Source: Desulfocapsaceae bacterium (GTDB taxonomy: Bacteria; Desulfobacterota; Desulfobulbia; Desulfobulbales; Desulfocapsaceae). From it: a stretch of 64,000 nucleotides of DNA. Below the pieces are notes generated by a model. That model did not search any database. It was not told the DNA's origin and saw only the letters and a program-made list of their open reading frames with translations. This document shows positions 19,529 through 27,123 of the stretch, in pieces (the first letter of the stretch is position 1; the number at the start of each line of letters is the position of its first letter). The position numbers and the translations under genes were made by a program. Where the stretch lies: the NCBI GenBank assembly GCA_030653035.1, contig JAUSAB010000073.1, positions 1-64,000 of the forward strand. The letters run 5' to 3'.

Positions 19529-19575
19529 TATATATTCCTCGTCTTCATCAACGACATATGTGGACGCTTGTCTGA

Positions 19576-20148
19576 TTAAACTCCACAGGCTGCAATTAAC
19601 CGCGCATCTTCAGATTCATTCAGTCTGATGGCCCGGGCTGGACATTCTTCAACGCAAATCCCGCAGGCCCTGCATGTCTCAACATCAATGACTGCCACTC
19701 CCTGTTTATCAATCTTAGGAATCGACCAAGGGCAGACCCGGACACAGGTGAGGCAGGCAACACAGAGATCCCGCTCTACCTGGGCGGCCTTGCCCTTATC
19801 AATCAAATCCTGCTCGCTGACATAACCCTCTTTCAGGGCCAGCTTCGCCAGGGCGCCCATGATCTCGGCAAAATGCACATCCTGGGGGCAGACAAAGATA
19901 CATGATTTGCACCCGGAACAGTACCAGAGGAAATCGGAACCCAGCAAACGGTCCTTCATACCCATGCGGATCATGTGGATAATTTTCCGTGGGTCAAACT
20001 CAGGAATGGCCTGACTGACTGGGCATATGCCACTGCACGCCCCGCACGAAAAACAACTGTTCAGATGTTCGCCGCCTGGAACAGCAACAACCTCGTTGTT
20101 GAAGGCAGGATGAAGTGTACTGTTTTTTGTACTGGTTGGTTTTCCCAT
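19576..20148 (-). CDS. hdrC: HdrC-like protein fused to a 2[4Fe-4S] ferredoxin domain
   Basis: A 190-residue cytosolic iron-sulfur protein with four cluster motifs. The first two (CFSCGACSGICP near residue 32 and CSGCKSCIFVCP near 77) and the FDPRKIIHMIRMGMKD link are the HdrC signature. Two ferredoxin-type motifs follow (CVACLTCVRVCP near 128 and CRACGICVEECP near 157), more than a plain HdrC carries. HdrC normally pairs with HdrB, which is not present here. As first gene of the unit it likely links electrons to MvhD and the MetV/MetF reaction, in a methyl-branch (Wood-Ljungdahl) context. The start is preceded by a weak TAGGTTG. Confidence 0.82.
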   Translation of the reverse strand: MGKPTSTKNSTLHPAFNNEVVAVPGGEHLNSCFSCGACSGICPVSQAIPEFDPRKIIHMIRMGMKDRLLGSDFLWYCSGCKSCIFVCPQDVHFAEIMGALAKLALKEGYVSEQDLIDKGKAAQVERDLCVACLTCVRVCPWSIPKIDKQGVAVIDVETCRACGICVEECPARAIRLNESEDARLIAACGV

Positions 20149-20258
20149 TTTGACAACCTAATTTGGCAATTCTTGCTTTTCTTCTTTCTTTTTCAAGCAG
20201 TGAAAAGAGAAAAAGTCCTGACACCACGTTGATTGATACATTTCATAAAAGAAATTTA

Positions 20259-20287
20259 TATCTACTTGAACAAGCCCTGTTTGTCAA
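20259..20287 (-). promoter_or_regulatory. candidate sigma-70 promoter of hdrC with an overlapping palindrome; 20149-20452 gap
   Basis: On the minus strand TTGACA (20282-20287) is separated by 17 bases from TAGATA (20259-20264), about 110 bases upstream of hdrC. A perfect inverted repeat, CCCTGTT-TGTC-AACAGGG at 20275-20292, overlaps the -35 box and could be an operator. The rest of the 304-base divergent gap between hdrC and hpt shows no gene. The promoter call rests on consensus match alone. Confidence 0.5.
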
Positions 20288-20452
20288 CAGGGGAAAAATC
20301 ATTATTAACGGATATCAGTAAGCCTTTGGTGGAGTTTTTGGCTTCAGAAAAGTGGCGCTGTGCACACTATTAAGTTCTTGACTTTGCCCTTGCGGCATAC
20401 CATAAAGAAGAAGGAATTCAGGGATCAAACAGAAAATTACAGGGAGTAGGGT

Positions 20453-20983
20453 ATGGAAGATACGGATCGGGAGATTATTTTAGATGCCTTATCCATTCAG
20501 AAGCGAATTGCGCAACTGGGCGAGGCAATCAGTCGTGATTATGCAGACGGAAATCTGCTGGTAATCGGAGTTCTGAAAGGGGCTTTTGTTTTCATGGCTG
20601 ATTTGGTTCGCGTTATTGATGTCCCGCTGGTCATTGATTTTATTCAGGTTTCTTCCTATGGTAAGGGTGCGTCTTCATCTGGTGATATCCTGCTGCGCAG
20701 CGCTCCTACCATGGCGGTACAGGGATATGACGTGCTTCTGGTGGAGGATATTATTGATAGCGGCCTGACCGTGCAGTGGCTGATGGCTTATCTTGCCGAC
20801 CAAGGGGCAAATTCAGTCAAGGTCTGTGCCCTGATTGATAAAGCGGAGCGCCGAATGCATTTAGTGCCGATTGATTATTGCGGTTTTTCTATTCCTGAAG
20901 GATTTTTGGTTGGGTATGGTCTGGATTTTAATGAGCAATATCGTAATTTGTCGACAATCTGTCACCTTAAAAATCCTGTTTGA
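20453..20983 (+). CDS. hpt: hypoxanthine phosphoribosyltransferase
   Basis: Salvages hypoxanthine or guanine using PRPP. It has 176 residues, the usual length. The PRPP-binding motif VEDIIDSGLT lies near residue 98; the N-terminal loop LVIGVLKGAFVFMADL and the C-terminal FLVGYGLDFNEQYRNL are both family hallmarks. GGGAG and TAGGGT precede the ATG. The kinase gene begins about 30 bases downstream, so hpt may be the first gene of a three-gene transcript. Confidence 0.93.
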   Translation: MEDTDREIILDALSIQKRIAQLGEAISRDYADGNLLVIGVLKGAFVFMADLVRVIDVPLVIDFIQVSSYGKGASSSGDILLRSAPTMAVQGYDVLLVEDIIDSGLTVQWLMAYLADQGANSVKVCALIDKAERRMHLVPIDYCGFSIPEGFLVGYGLDFNEQYRNLSTICHLKNPV

Positions 20984-21013
20984 TTACAGGCTGTATTGTG
21001 GTGTTCCCTTTTT

Positions 21014-22270
21014 ATGCTTCGCTTTAGCACTTTCTTTCTGACTTTTGTGACTGTCCTTGTTTTGACCGGCGGTCTTTCCTGGTTCGCGATTCGTGATTAT
21101 CGACTGGCTGAGCCGGTTGCCCAGGAAAATTTGCGTGGTCTGGCCTTGACCATGGCAACTGCCATGGAAGGGGTAGCTGCCCGCGATCCTTCTCTGAAAT
21201 CGCTGGCCTCGTTTCAAACTCCTGAGATTGCCTATGCGGCCCTTATTTCTGCCAATGGAAAGATCCTTTTTCATACAAATTCTGATCTCTTCGGTTCTGA
21301 GGTGTCGGATGAGCGTTATCGTTCTCTCTTGATCAAGGGTGGTTTGAGTGAGAAACGGATCCAGTTGGGAACCGGTGAAACGGTTTATGAATTTCAAACC
21401 CCCGTGCATCTTTCAGGTCAGACCTGTATTCTTCGTCTTGCCCTACATACTTGGCGCTCCGATACTGTTATGCGCTGGGCGCACCAGGGGATGCTGGTTA
21501 TTTTCTCGCTGTTGGCTGTGGGGTGGATTCTGGGGCTGATCATTATCTGGCTGTTGCGACGGCAGGGGCGGCAGCAACGTCAGATGGCCAGGCAGCAGGA
21601 GTTGGCGCGACTGGGTGAGGTGGGGGCGGTGTTGGCGCATGAGGTTCGCAACCCATTGGCGGGAATTAAGGGGTATGGCCAGCTTCTGGAGGAACGGTTG
21701 CCTGATGGTAAAGAGCGGGGTTTTGCTCGCCTGATCGTCAGCGAGGCCAAGCGCCTGGAGGGGCTGGCCCATGATATCCTGCTCTATACCCGCTCTGAGC
21801 CTTTTGCGCCTGTGCCTTGTCAACCGGCAGCTGTTGCCGCGATAGTGCTGGCGTTGCTGGCTCCCCAGGCACAGGAACAGGAGGTCCGTTTTGTGTGTGA
21901 TATCCCGGAAGATCTGCTGGTTTTCTGTCCAGAGGAGGGGGTGCAACGGGTCTTGCTGAATCTGCTTACTAATGGGTTGCAGGCCTCTTCTGTTGGCGGT
22001 CTGATAACGGTCTCGGGGCGACGCGTGGGGAAATGGGTGGAAATCAGGGTGACAGATAATGGCCACGGCATCGCGATAGAGATGCGGGCGGTACTGTTTG
22101 AGCCTTTTCGGACCAGCAAGGCCCGGGGCGCCGGCTTGGGGCTCTCGGTCTGTAAAAAGATTGTTGATGGTTGCGGCGGCACTATAGAGGTGAAGAATGT
22201 ATCAGGCGGCGGCGCGGAGTTTACGGTGCGTCTGCCGGTTGCGGTTTTGAAAAATGGAGAGATCGGATGA
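21014..22270 (+). CDS. membrane sensor histidine kinase (NtrB class)
   Basis: A 418-residue kinase. Two membrane helices (about residues 4-25 and 160-183) bracket a periplasmic sensor of about 130 residues containing YAALISANGKILFHT, typical of PAS/Cache-like sensors. The H-box HEVRNPLAGIKGYGQLL carries the phospho-acceptor histidine. N (LLNLLTNGLQAS), G1 (VTDNGHGI) and G2 (GAGLGLSVCKKIV) boxes are intact. The chosen start is the ATG at 21014; a TTG at 20996 would add six residues. The stop overlaps the start of the response regulator (ATGA), so the pair is co-translated. The signal sensed is unknown. Confidence 0.88.
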   Translation: MLRFSTFFLTFVTVLVLTGGLSWFAIRDYRLAEPVAQENLRGLALTMATAMEGVAARDPSLKSLASFQTPEIAYAALISANGKILFHTNSDLFGSEVSDERYRSLLIKGGLSEKRIQLGTGETVYEFQTPVHLSGQTCILRLALHTWRSDTVMRWAHQGMLVIFSLLAVGWILGLIIIWLLRRQGRQQRQMARQQELARLGEVGAVLAHEVRNPLAGIKGYGQLLEERLPDGKERGFARLIVSEAKRLEGLAHDILLYTRSEPFAPVPCQPAAVAAIVLALLAPQAQEQEVRFVCDIPEDLLVFCPEEGVQRVLLNLLTNGLQASSVGGLITVSGRRVGKWVEIRVTDNGHGIAIEMRAVLFEPFRTSKARGAGLGLSVCKKIVDGCGGTIEVKNVSGGGAEFTVRLPVAVLKNGEIG

Positions 22271-23625
22271 TTGGACGGATCCTGATTGTTGAAGATGATG
22301 CCACCTTTCGGGGATTGCTCGCGACCATCCTTGAAGATGCCGGCCATCAGGTGACCCTGGCGGTGGATGGTGCGGAGGGGCTGGCCAGGCTGCAGCAGGA
22401 ATCCTTTGATCTGGTCTTGTCTGATCTCAAGATGCCGAAAATGGGGGGGGGTGAGCTGTTTCAGGCCTCTCGGGTTGACGTGAACGCCCCACCCTTTGTC
22501 CTTATCACCGCCTTTGGCACAGTGGAGGAGGCCGTGGCGGCGATCAAGGATGGGGTCAGTGATTTCCTGACCAAGCCGCTCAAGGATCCTGCCACCCTGC
22601 GGGCCTTGGTGGAACGTCTGCTTGTGGAATACTGTCGCGAGCGGCGGCTGTTGGCACTCGATGAGGCCGATTTAGCCGGGTTGCCGCCATTGGACATCCT
22701 TTTTGCCGGTGCGGCTATGAATAATGTGCGCTGGCTGGTAGGCGAGGTCGCGCCGACCGAGGCCACGGTGCTCATTGGTGGCGAGAGCGGTACCGGTAAG
22801 GAGCTGTTGGCTCGGTATATTCATCTCTCCAGCCCCCGTAAAAGTGGCCCATTCATCGCGGTAAATTGTGCGGCCATTCCCGAAAACCTGCTGGAGAGTG
22901 AGTTATTCGGCCATGAGCGGGGCGCCTTTACCGGCGCATCCGCTACCCGTCAAGGAAAATTTGAGCTGGCCGCTGGTGGCACCATTATGCTTGATGAGAT
23001 TGGCGAGATGGTGCTGCCGATGCAGGTCAAGTTGCTGCGGGTGTTGCAGGAACGTACTTTCCAGCGGGTTGGAGGCAGCCGCGAGATCCATGCAAATGTG
23101 CGGGTCTTGGCCGCTACCAATCGTGATCTGGCCCATGATATAACTACTAATCGCTTTCGTGAAGACCTGTTTTACCGGCTGAATGTCTTTCCCCTTACCC
23201 TGCCCCCTTTGCGTGATCGTCGTGATGCCGTGGGTGATCTTGTTGATTTTTTTATCCGTTTGCATGGTCGCAGCATGGGGAAACGGCTGTCCGGGATCAC
23301 CACCCCGGCGCTCAAGGCCCTGCGCGCCTATCACTGGCCGGGCAATATCCGTGAATTGCAGAATGTCCTGGAGAGGGCAGTGATCCTGGCTCGGAGCGAG
23401 GTGACAAGTGCCGAGCTTCCTGAAATCTTCCAGTTGGCCTCACATGGTGTCTTGCCGGCAGAAGGTGGTCTTCTCAAAGAGGCAGAGCACCAAGTGATTA
23501 TCGCCGCGCTCAAGGCCACGGCTGGCAATCGCCGTCTGGCTGCCGACCGTCTGGGGATATCGCGCCGGACCCTCCAATATCGCTTGAAAGAGTATGGGCT
23601 GCCGGACGAAGAACATGAGGAGTAG
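22267..23625 (+). CDS. sigma-54-dependent response regulator (NtrC/ZraR type)
   Basis: A 452-residue transcription activator. The receiver domain begins ILIVEDDATF and has its phospho-aspartate in DLVLSDLKMP; the AAA+ domain has Walker A GESGTGKE, the sigma-54-contacting GAFTGA and Walker B IMLDEIGEM; a Fis-type helix-turn-helix ends the protein (RLAADRLGISRRTLQYRL). The ATG overlaps the kinase stop by four bases; a longer upstream reading is a frame artefact. No convincing sigma-54 promoter was found in the following accessory region, so its targets remain open. Confidence 0.92.
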   Translation: MIGRILIVEDDATFRGLLATILEDAGHQVTLAVDGAEGLARLQQESFDLVLSDLKMPKMGGGELFQASRVDVNAPPFVLITAFGTVEEAVAAIKDGVSDFLTKPLKDPATLRALVERLLVEYCRERRLLALDEADLAGLPPLDILFAGAAMNNVRWLVGEVAPTEATVLIGGESGTGKELLARYIHLSSPRKSGPFIAVNCAAIPENLLESELFGHERGAFTGASATRQGKFELAAGGTIMLDEIGEMVLPMQVKLLRVLQERTFQRVGGSREIHANVRVLAATNRDLAHDITTNRFREDLFYRLNVFPLTLPPLRDRRDAVGDLVDFFIRLHGRSMGKRLSGITTPALKALRAYHWPGNIRELQNVLERAVILARSEVTSAELPEIFQLASHGVLPAEGGLLKEAEHQVIIAALKATAGNRRLAADRLGISRRTLQYRLKEYGLPDEEHEE

Positions 23626-23771
23626 AGGTGCAAGATCCTCCTTGCCAGTGCAAAATCTGCACCTATTTCCCGCGGGTGAGGATGGCGGTGAATTTAAGAA
23701 ATGTTTTATTCCAGCTGGTTGGGGAGTCTTTCTTGATTGGCACAGATTGTGAAACCCTTGGGGGAAAACGT

Positions 23772-23801
23772 TTGATGGGGATAGTCTCCGTCAAATATAA
23801 T
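23772..23801 (+). promoter_or_regulatory. sigma-70-like promoter of the small-peptide gene
   Basis: TTGATG (23772-23777), an 18-base spacer and a perfect TATAAT (23796-23801) lie 33 bases before the start codon of the 46-residue peptide. This would give a leader of roughly 25 bases carrying AAGGAG. Confidence 0.6.
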
Positions 23802-23833
23802 CGGTAGTTTGAATCCACAAGGAGAAAACGAAC

Positions 23834-23974
23834 ATGAAAACAAAACGGATGATAGCCTTAATGCTGGCAGCAATTTTTGCCATGGCCCTGGTTGGTGAGG
23901 CCATGGCCGCTGATAAGTTGCAGACGCGCACTAAGACGCGCACCCCAACTTCAACGTGTGTTCCCCATAAGTAG
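23834..23974 (+). CDS. small secreted peptide, 46 residues
   Basis: The ORF reads from ATG at 23834 to TAG at 23972-23974. AAGGAG lies nine bases upstream and a good promoter precedes it. A signal peptide (MKTKRMIALMLAA, cleavage after GEAMA) leaves a mature peptide of about 22 residues that is basic and Thr-rich (TRTKTRTPTSTC) with one cysteine. The leader closely resembles that of the next ORF at 24160, which also ends GEAMA, suggesting a paralogous pair. Function unknown. No homologue recognised. Confidence 0.6.
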   Translation: MKTKRMIALMLAAIFAMALVGEAMAADKLQTRTKTRTPTSTCVPHK

Positions 23975-23980
23975 TCGTCA

Positions 23981-24029
23981 TATATAAATAACATGGCCAT
24001 TTGAATGGTCAAAAGGCTATAAGAAGTCG
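23981..24029. repeat. 49-base repeat shared with 32661-32709
   Basis: Starting TATATAAATAACA, this stretch is about 73% identical by eye to 32661-32709. It begins seven bases after the stop codon of the small peptide. It contains a short stem (TGGCCATT/AATGGTCA). It is related to the 5' half of the family C element at 32661-32757. The remainder of the gap to 24159 shows no gene. Confidence 0.5.
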
Positions 24030-24159
24030 ATCGCTCGCCGGGGCGCGCTCCCTGTTGCGAGAACATCGGGCCTTCATGGACTGCGTGTCGGCTCCTTGTA
24101 TGATCTCCGGCAGATGTGATTTGTTAGATTATTCGAATGAACGTTCCAGGAAAAAATAA

Positions 24160-24474
24160 ATGATGAAAACAAGAAGAATAATGGTATGGGGACTGGCCGT
24201 GATGTGTGCAATGACGCTTACCGGAGAGGCAATGGCCCGTGGCGGTAATGGCGGGGGGGCACGAGTTCAGTCACAGGCTACAAGGCAAATAACTACACAA
24301 ACGACTACACAAACGACTACACGAACGACTACAGCCCGTCCGGCAGATTCACAACGTCGTGACGGCACGTTTCTGACCACGGGCACTACTGCTAACGGCA
24401 GTACCACCCGTCCGGCCAATGGCAATGGATTGCACGACGGAAGTGGCCTGGGGCGAACGACAACAAATCCATAA
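24160..24474 (+). CDS. small secreted Thr/Gln-repeat protein
   Basis: A 104-residue protein with a signal peptide (cleavage after GEAMA) similar to that of the 46-residue peptide upstream. The mature part is low-complexity: a Gly-rich start (RGGNGGG), then TTTQTTTRTTT-type repeats, and a Gly/Asn-rich end. It contains no cysteine after the leader. Such composition suggests an exported, disordered or surface-adhering protein. No function can be assigned. Two consecutive ATG codons are possible starts. Confidence 0.6.
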   Translation: MMKTRRIMVWGLAVMCAMTLTGEAMARGGNGGGARVQSQATRQITTQTTTQTTTRTTTARPADSQRRDGTFLTTGTTANGSTTRPANGNGLHDGSGLGRTTTNP

Positions 24475-24679
24475 GCAACAGTTCTGGCGGAGGCCGGAAA
24501 CGTCTTCCGCTTTATGTTGTCATTCCTGGCCAGAGTTGTTTGGTTGGAATGCTGTGTCATCGTCCCAACAGTCCCTTCTTTTCAGCCACATCCCGTCAAA
24601 GGTAGAGGCTGATTGCAAAAAATCTAAGCAGATAGTCGCGCTGAAAGAGTACTGAAATTTCAAAAGAAAGGAGAACAAA

Positions 24680-25714
24680 ATGAAAAGAAATCTGGTGTCA
24701 GCAGCCGTTTTTTTTCTGATCCTCGCTGCAGGATCAGTGTTTGCTGCAACCCTTACCAATGTTGAACAGTTGGGAAAGCTTATCTATGAAAGCACATTGT
24801 TGTCTTTGAGAAATACGCAATCGTGTGCTACCTGCCATAACTCCACTACCGGTTTTGCCGATATCACCGCTGTCTCTCTGGGTGATGATGGGGTATCAAC
24901 AGGAGGACGAAATGCCCCGACAGCCGCCTATTGCGGATTGAGTCCAATGTTGCATCGGGATAAAGCAGGCGAGTATGTCGGCGGCATGTTCTGGGATGGG
25001 CGCGCCACTGGTAAAAGGTTGCATGATCCATTAGCCGAACAGGCCCAGGGGCCTCCACTCAACCCGGTTGAGATGAATATGCCTGATGTGCAGACAATTA
25101 TTGACAGGATTGAAAATGACCCGGAGATTGCGCCGCTTTTTACTGCAGTCTATGGGGCCAATCCCTTTACGGACGTGAATGTTGCCTATGACAATCTCGC
25201 CAGGGCCATCGCTTCCTATGAGCGTTCTGCTGAGGTCACCCGTTTCACCTCCCGTTTTGATACAGGCGCTTTAAACGCTCAGGAGTTACGAGGCAGGAAG
25301 TTGTTCTCTAAGAATTGCACGCCGTGCCATTCCATGGCACGGCGTGGGGGCGATCATCCTCTCTTTACCAATTATAAATATGTCAATGCCGGTGTGCCGA
25401 AGAATCAGGCCTTGGAGGATGATCCCAATTGTGCATATCAATATCCCGACCTGGGGCTTGGCGGATTTCTTGGTGATCCCGCCCAGAATGGTAAATTCAA
25501 GATTCCCACCTTGCGAAATGTTGCTCTGACCGCTCCGTATTCCCATAATGGCTATTTCGAAACCCTGAAGGAGATGGTTTCTTTTATGAATAACAAGAAT
25601 GGTCTTACCCCGGAGGTTGCTGACAATCTGAGCACGGCGGTGGGTAATCTGGGCTTGACCGATAATCAGGTTATTGATATTGTTGCCTTTCTTGATAGCT
25701 TGACAGATATGTGA
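24680..25714 (+). CDS. di-haem cytochrome c peroxidase family protein
   Basis: A 344-residue exported enzyme. A signal peptide (cleavage after VFAA) is followed by two haem-binding sites, CATCH near residue 49 and CTPCH near residue 212. The family motifs GGRNAPTAAYCGLSP, FWDGRATGKRLHDPLAEQAQGP and FKIPTLRNVALTAPYSHNG are all present. Members either reduce hydrogen peroxide in the periplasm or, as in MauG, oxidise protein side chains. A ribosome-binding site AAAGGAG precedes the ATG. It lies among small secreted proteins, which could be substrates or partners, but that is only inferred. Confidence 0.88.
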   Translation: MKRNLVSAAVFFLILAAGSVFAATLTNVEQLGKLIYESTLLSLRNTQSCATCHNSTTGFADITAVSLGDDGVSTGGRNAPTAAYCGLSPMLHRDKAGEYVGGMFWDGRATGKRLHDPLAEQAQGPPLNPVEMNMPDVQTIIDRIENDPEIAPLFTAVYGANPFTDVNVAYDNLARAIASYERSAEVTRFTSRFDTGALNAQELRGRKLFSKNCTPCHSMARRGGDHPLFTNYKYVNAGVPKNQALEDDPNCAYQYPDLGLGGFLGDPAQNGKFKIPTLRNVALTAPYSHNGYFETLKEMVSFMNNKNGLTPEVADNLSTAVGNLGLTDNQVIDIVAFLDSLTDM

Positions 25715-25726
25715 AGGTTATAAAGG

Positions 25727-25750
25727 CGGGTAACTCACCGGAGTTACCCG
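25727..25750 (+). terminator. 10-bp hairpin after the peroxidase gene
   Basis: CGGGTAACTC, loop ACCG and GAGTTACCCG form a perfect stem 12 bases after the stop codon. No U-tract follows. It probably marks the 3' end or a processing point. Confidence 0.45.
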
Positions 25751-25821
25751 TGGCCGCGGCACCCGTTTAGTGGTCACGGCTGCAAATTGAACAACCGAAT
25801 ATTGACAAGGAGTTCATCATA

Positions 25822-26238
25822 ATGATGCGACCAATCATGGTGTCCGTTTTGACCGCTGCCCTGTTTTTTCCCACTGGGTTTACGTTGGCGGCAGACCCCG
25901 CACCAGTCGAAGAAAAGGCTCCGGCACAGGAGCAAAAAATTTATGGCAGCCAACTTATGACGCAACAAGAGCGCGTCGAATATCGTGCCAAGATGCGCTT
26001 TGCAAAAACTGTTGAAGAGCAAGAGCAAATCCGCAATGAACATCATGAGGTAATGAGAGAGCGAGCCAAGGCGCGCGGTGTGGCCCTGCCCGATGAGCCA
26101 CCTGTTAGAGGGGGGGTATGGGCCCCGGTGGTGGTAAGGGTGCTGGCGGGGGACGCGGTCGTTAATCTGGAAGGCACGGGGCGTCTGTTGTCCGTTGTAT
26201 TGTGCTGTTTATCGGGTTTAACCCTGCCTGCTATTTGA
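25822..26238 (+). CDS. small secreted protein, probably frameshifted at a G7 tract
   Basis: As read, 138 residues with a signal peptide (cleavage near LAA) and a charged helical middle (YGSQLMTQQERVEYRAKM, QIRNEHHEVMRERAKARG). After residue 96 the frame runs through seven G (26110-26116) into an unusual Val/Leu-rich tail. One extra G would give RGGGMGPGGGKGAGGGRGR and a stop at 26163-26165, a Gly/Arg tail resembling that of the next gene. The intact form therefore probably has about 114 residues. The cause may be a sequencing error, a real mutation, or a phase-variable tract. AAGGAG precedes the start. Function unknown. Confidence 0.6.
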   Translation: MMRPIMVSVLTAALFFPTGFTLAADPAPVEEKAPAQEQKIYGSQLMTQQERVEYRAKMRFAKTVEEQEQIRNEHHEVMRERAKARGVALPDEPPVRGGVWAPVVVRVLAGDAVVNLEGTGRLLSVVLCCLSGLTLPAI

Positions 26239-26286
26239 GAGAGACGTGTTCTTTAATGTAAAATAAACGATGAAGAGGACCTTCTT

Positions 26287-26335
26287 CACAGGAAAGGCCG
26301 GGGTTACGTTGGGTGTGACCCCGGCCTTTCCTGTG
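26287..26335. repeat. perfect 18-bp inverted repeat
   Basis: CACAGGAAAGGCCGGGGT (26287-26304) and its exact complement (26318-26335) are separated by 13 bases. The stem is very stable but lacks a U-tract on either strand. It lies between the two Gly-tail genes and may act as a transcript end or processing hairpin. Confidence 0.6.
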
Positions 26336-26501
26336 CCGGGCAGGAAGGTTGTGGATGTGGATTTCATCGATTGCGTGTTCCTGGGGAGAGTTTTTGAATT
26401 GAATCAAACAGGGCTTCCCATTCAAAACGATGAGGATCGAAATAAAACTTTATTATATCCGTTTAATTTGCTAAAGAAATATTCTTTTTGAAATCAAAAA
26501 A

Positions 26502-27035
26502 ATGACACAGCATTTTGAATACTCCCCTTCGCTTTTTGCCATGCGACCAAGATCAATAGCTCTCTCTCATCTCCTGATATTCTTTTTGTCTTTTCCTTTT
26601 TCAGCGCAAGCCTTCTGGGGAGCTAACATAGAGCACTCCCCCCCCTTAAACTTTGAATCCGGTTACGATGTTAACACCGTAACCACTGTAACAGCTCAGA
26701 TACTCTCTATCCAGGCCAGTACAAATCGCCATAATCTTCAGTTGGAGGTTGAAAGTGGTGGAAGCAGGATGATTGTTTGTCTTGGCCCGCAGCGCTATTG
26801 GGCTGAGCACGGTGTGTCATTAAAAGAAGGAGATCAGGTGGTGGTTCGCGGCTCCAAGGCCCAGGGGCAGGAGGGGGTTATCTATATCGTGGCCCAGAAA
26901 ATTACGGAAACCAGCCAAGGGAGTGAGGTTATCCTTCGTGATGAGTCTGGACATCCGAATTGGGCTGGTGGTTCGATGGGTCGTGGCAACGGAGCTGGAC
27001 GGGGACAAGGAGGAAGAGGTAGATGGGGATGGTGA
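26502..27035 (+). CDS. secreted protein with OB-fold-like core and Gly/Arg-rich tail
   Basis: A 177-residue protein. A signal peptide (FFLSFPFSAQA, near residue 37) precedes a small beta-rich region (VTTVTAQILSIQAS, LQLEVESGGSRMIVCLG, LKEGDQVVVRGSKAQG) that resembles the small OB-fold domains of periplasmic proteins such as MamS-like or BOF proteins; this is a pattern resemblance only. The last 25 residues are Gly/Arg-rich (GRGNGAGRGQGGRGRWGW), like the reconstructed tail of the gene at 25822. The start could instead be Met14 at 26541. Function unknown; it is convergent with mnmE. Confidence 0.65.
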   Translation: MTQHFEYSPSLFAMRPRSIALSHLLIFFLSFPFSAQAFWGANIEHSPPLNFESGYDVNTVTTVTAQILSIQASTNRHNLQLEVESGGSRMIVCLGPQRYWAEHGVSLKEGDQVVVRGSKAQGQEGVIYIVAQKITETSQGSEVILRDESGHPNWAGGSMGRGNGAGRGQGGRGRWGW

Positions 27036-27123
27036 TTGTGCCCTCTTGTCATTTACTCTATGGCGTGTGCGTCCTGAAGGAAGTATGGGGATCCTCCTGT
27101 TCTGGTTATTTTTGTACGACGGA

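Noticed and set aside
23627-23663. terminator after the response regulator
   Set aside because: Arms GGTGCAAGAT and ATCTGCACC pair imperfectly and no T-run follows.
23737-23752. possible sigma-54 promoter (TTGGCAC) before the small-peptide gene
   Set aside because: The -24 box is good, but the -12 position lacks the needed GC. The sigma-70-like site at 23772-23801 fits better.
26270-26491. 73-codon open frame after the frameshifted gene
   Set aside because: It spans the perfect 18-bp hairpin, has no ribosome-binding site and its composition looks random.
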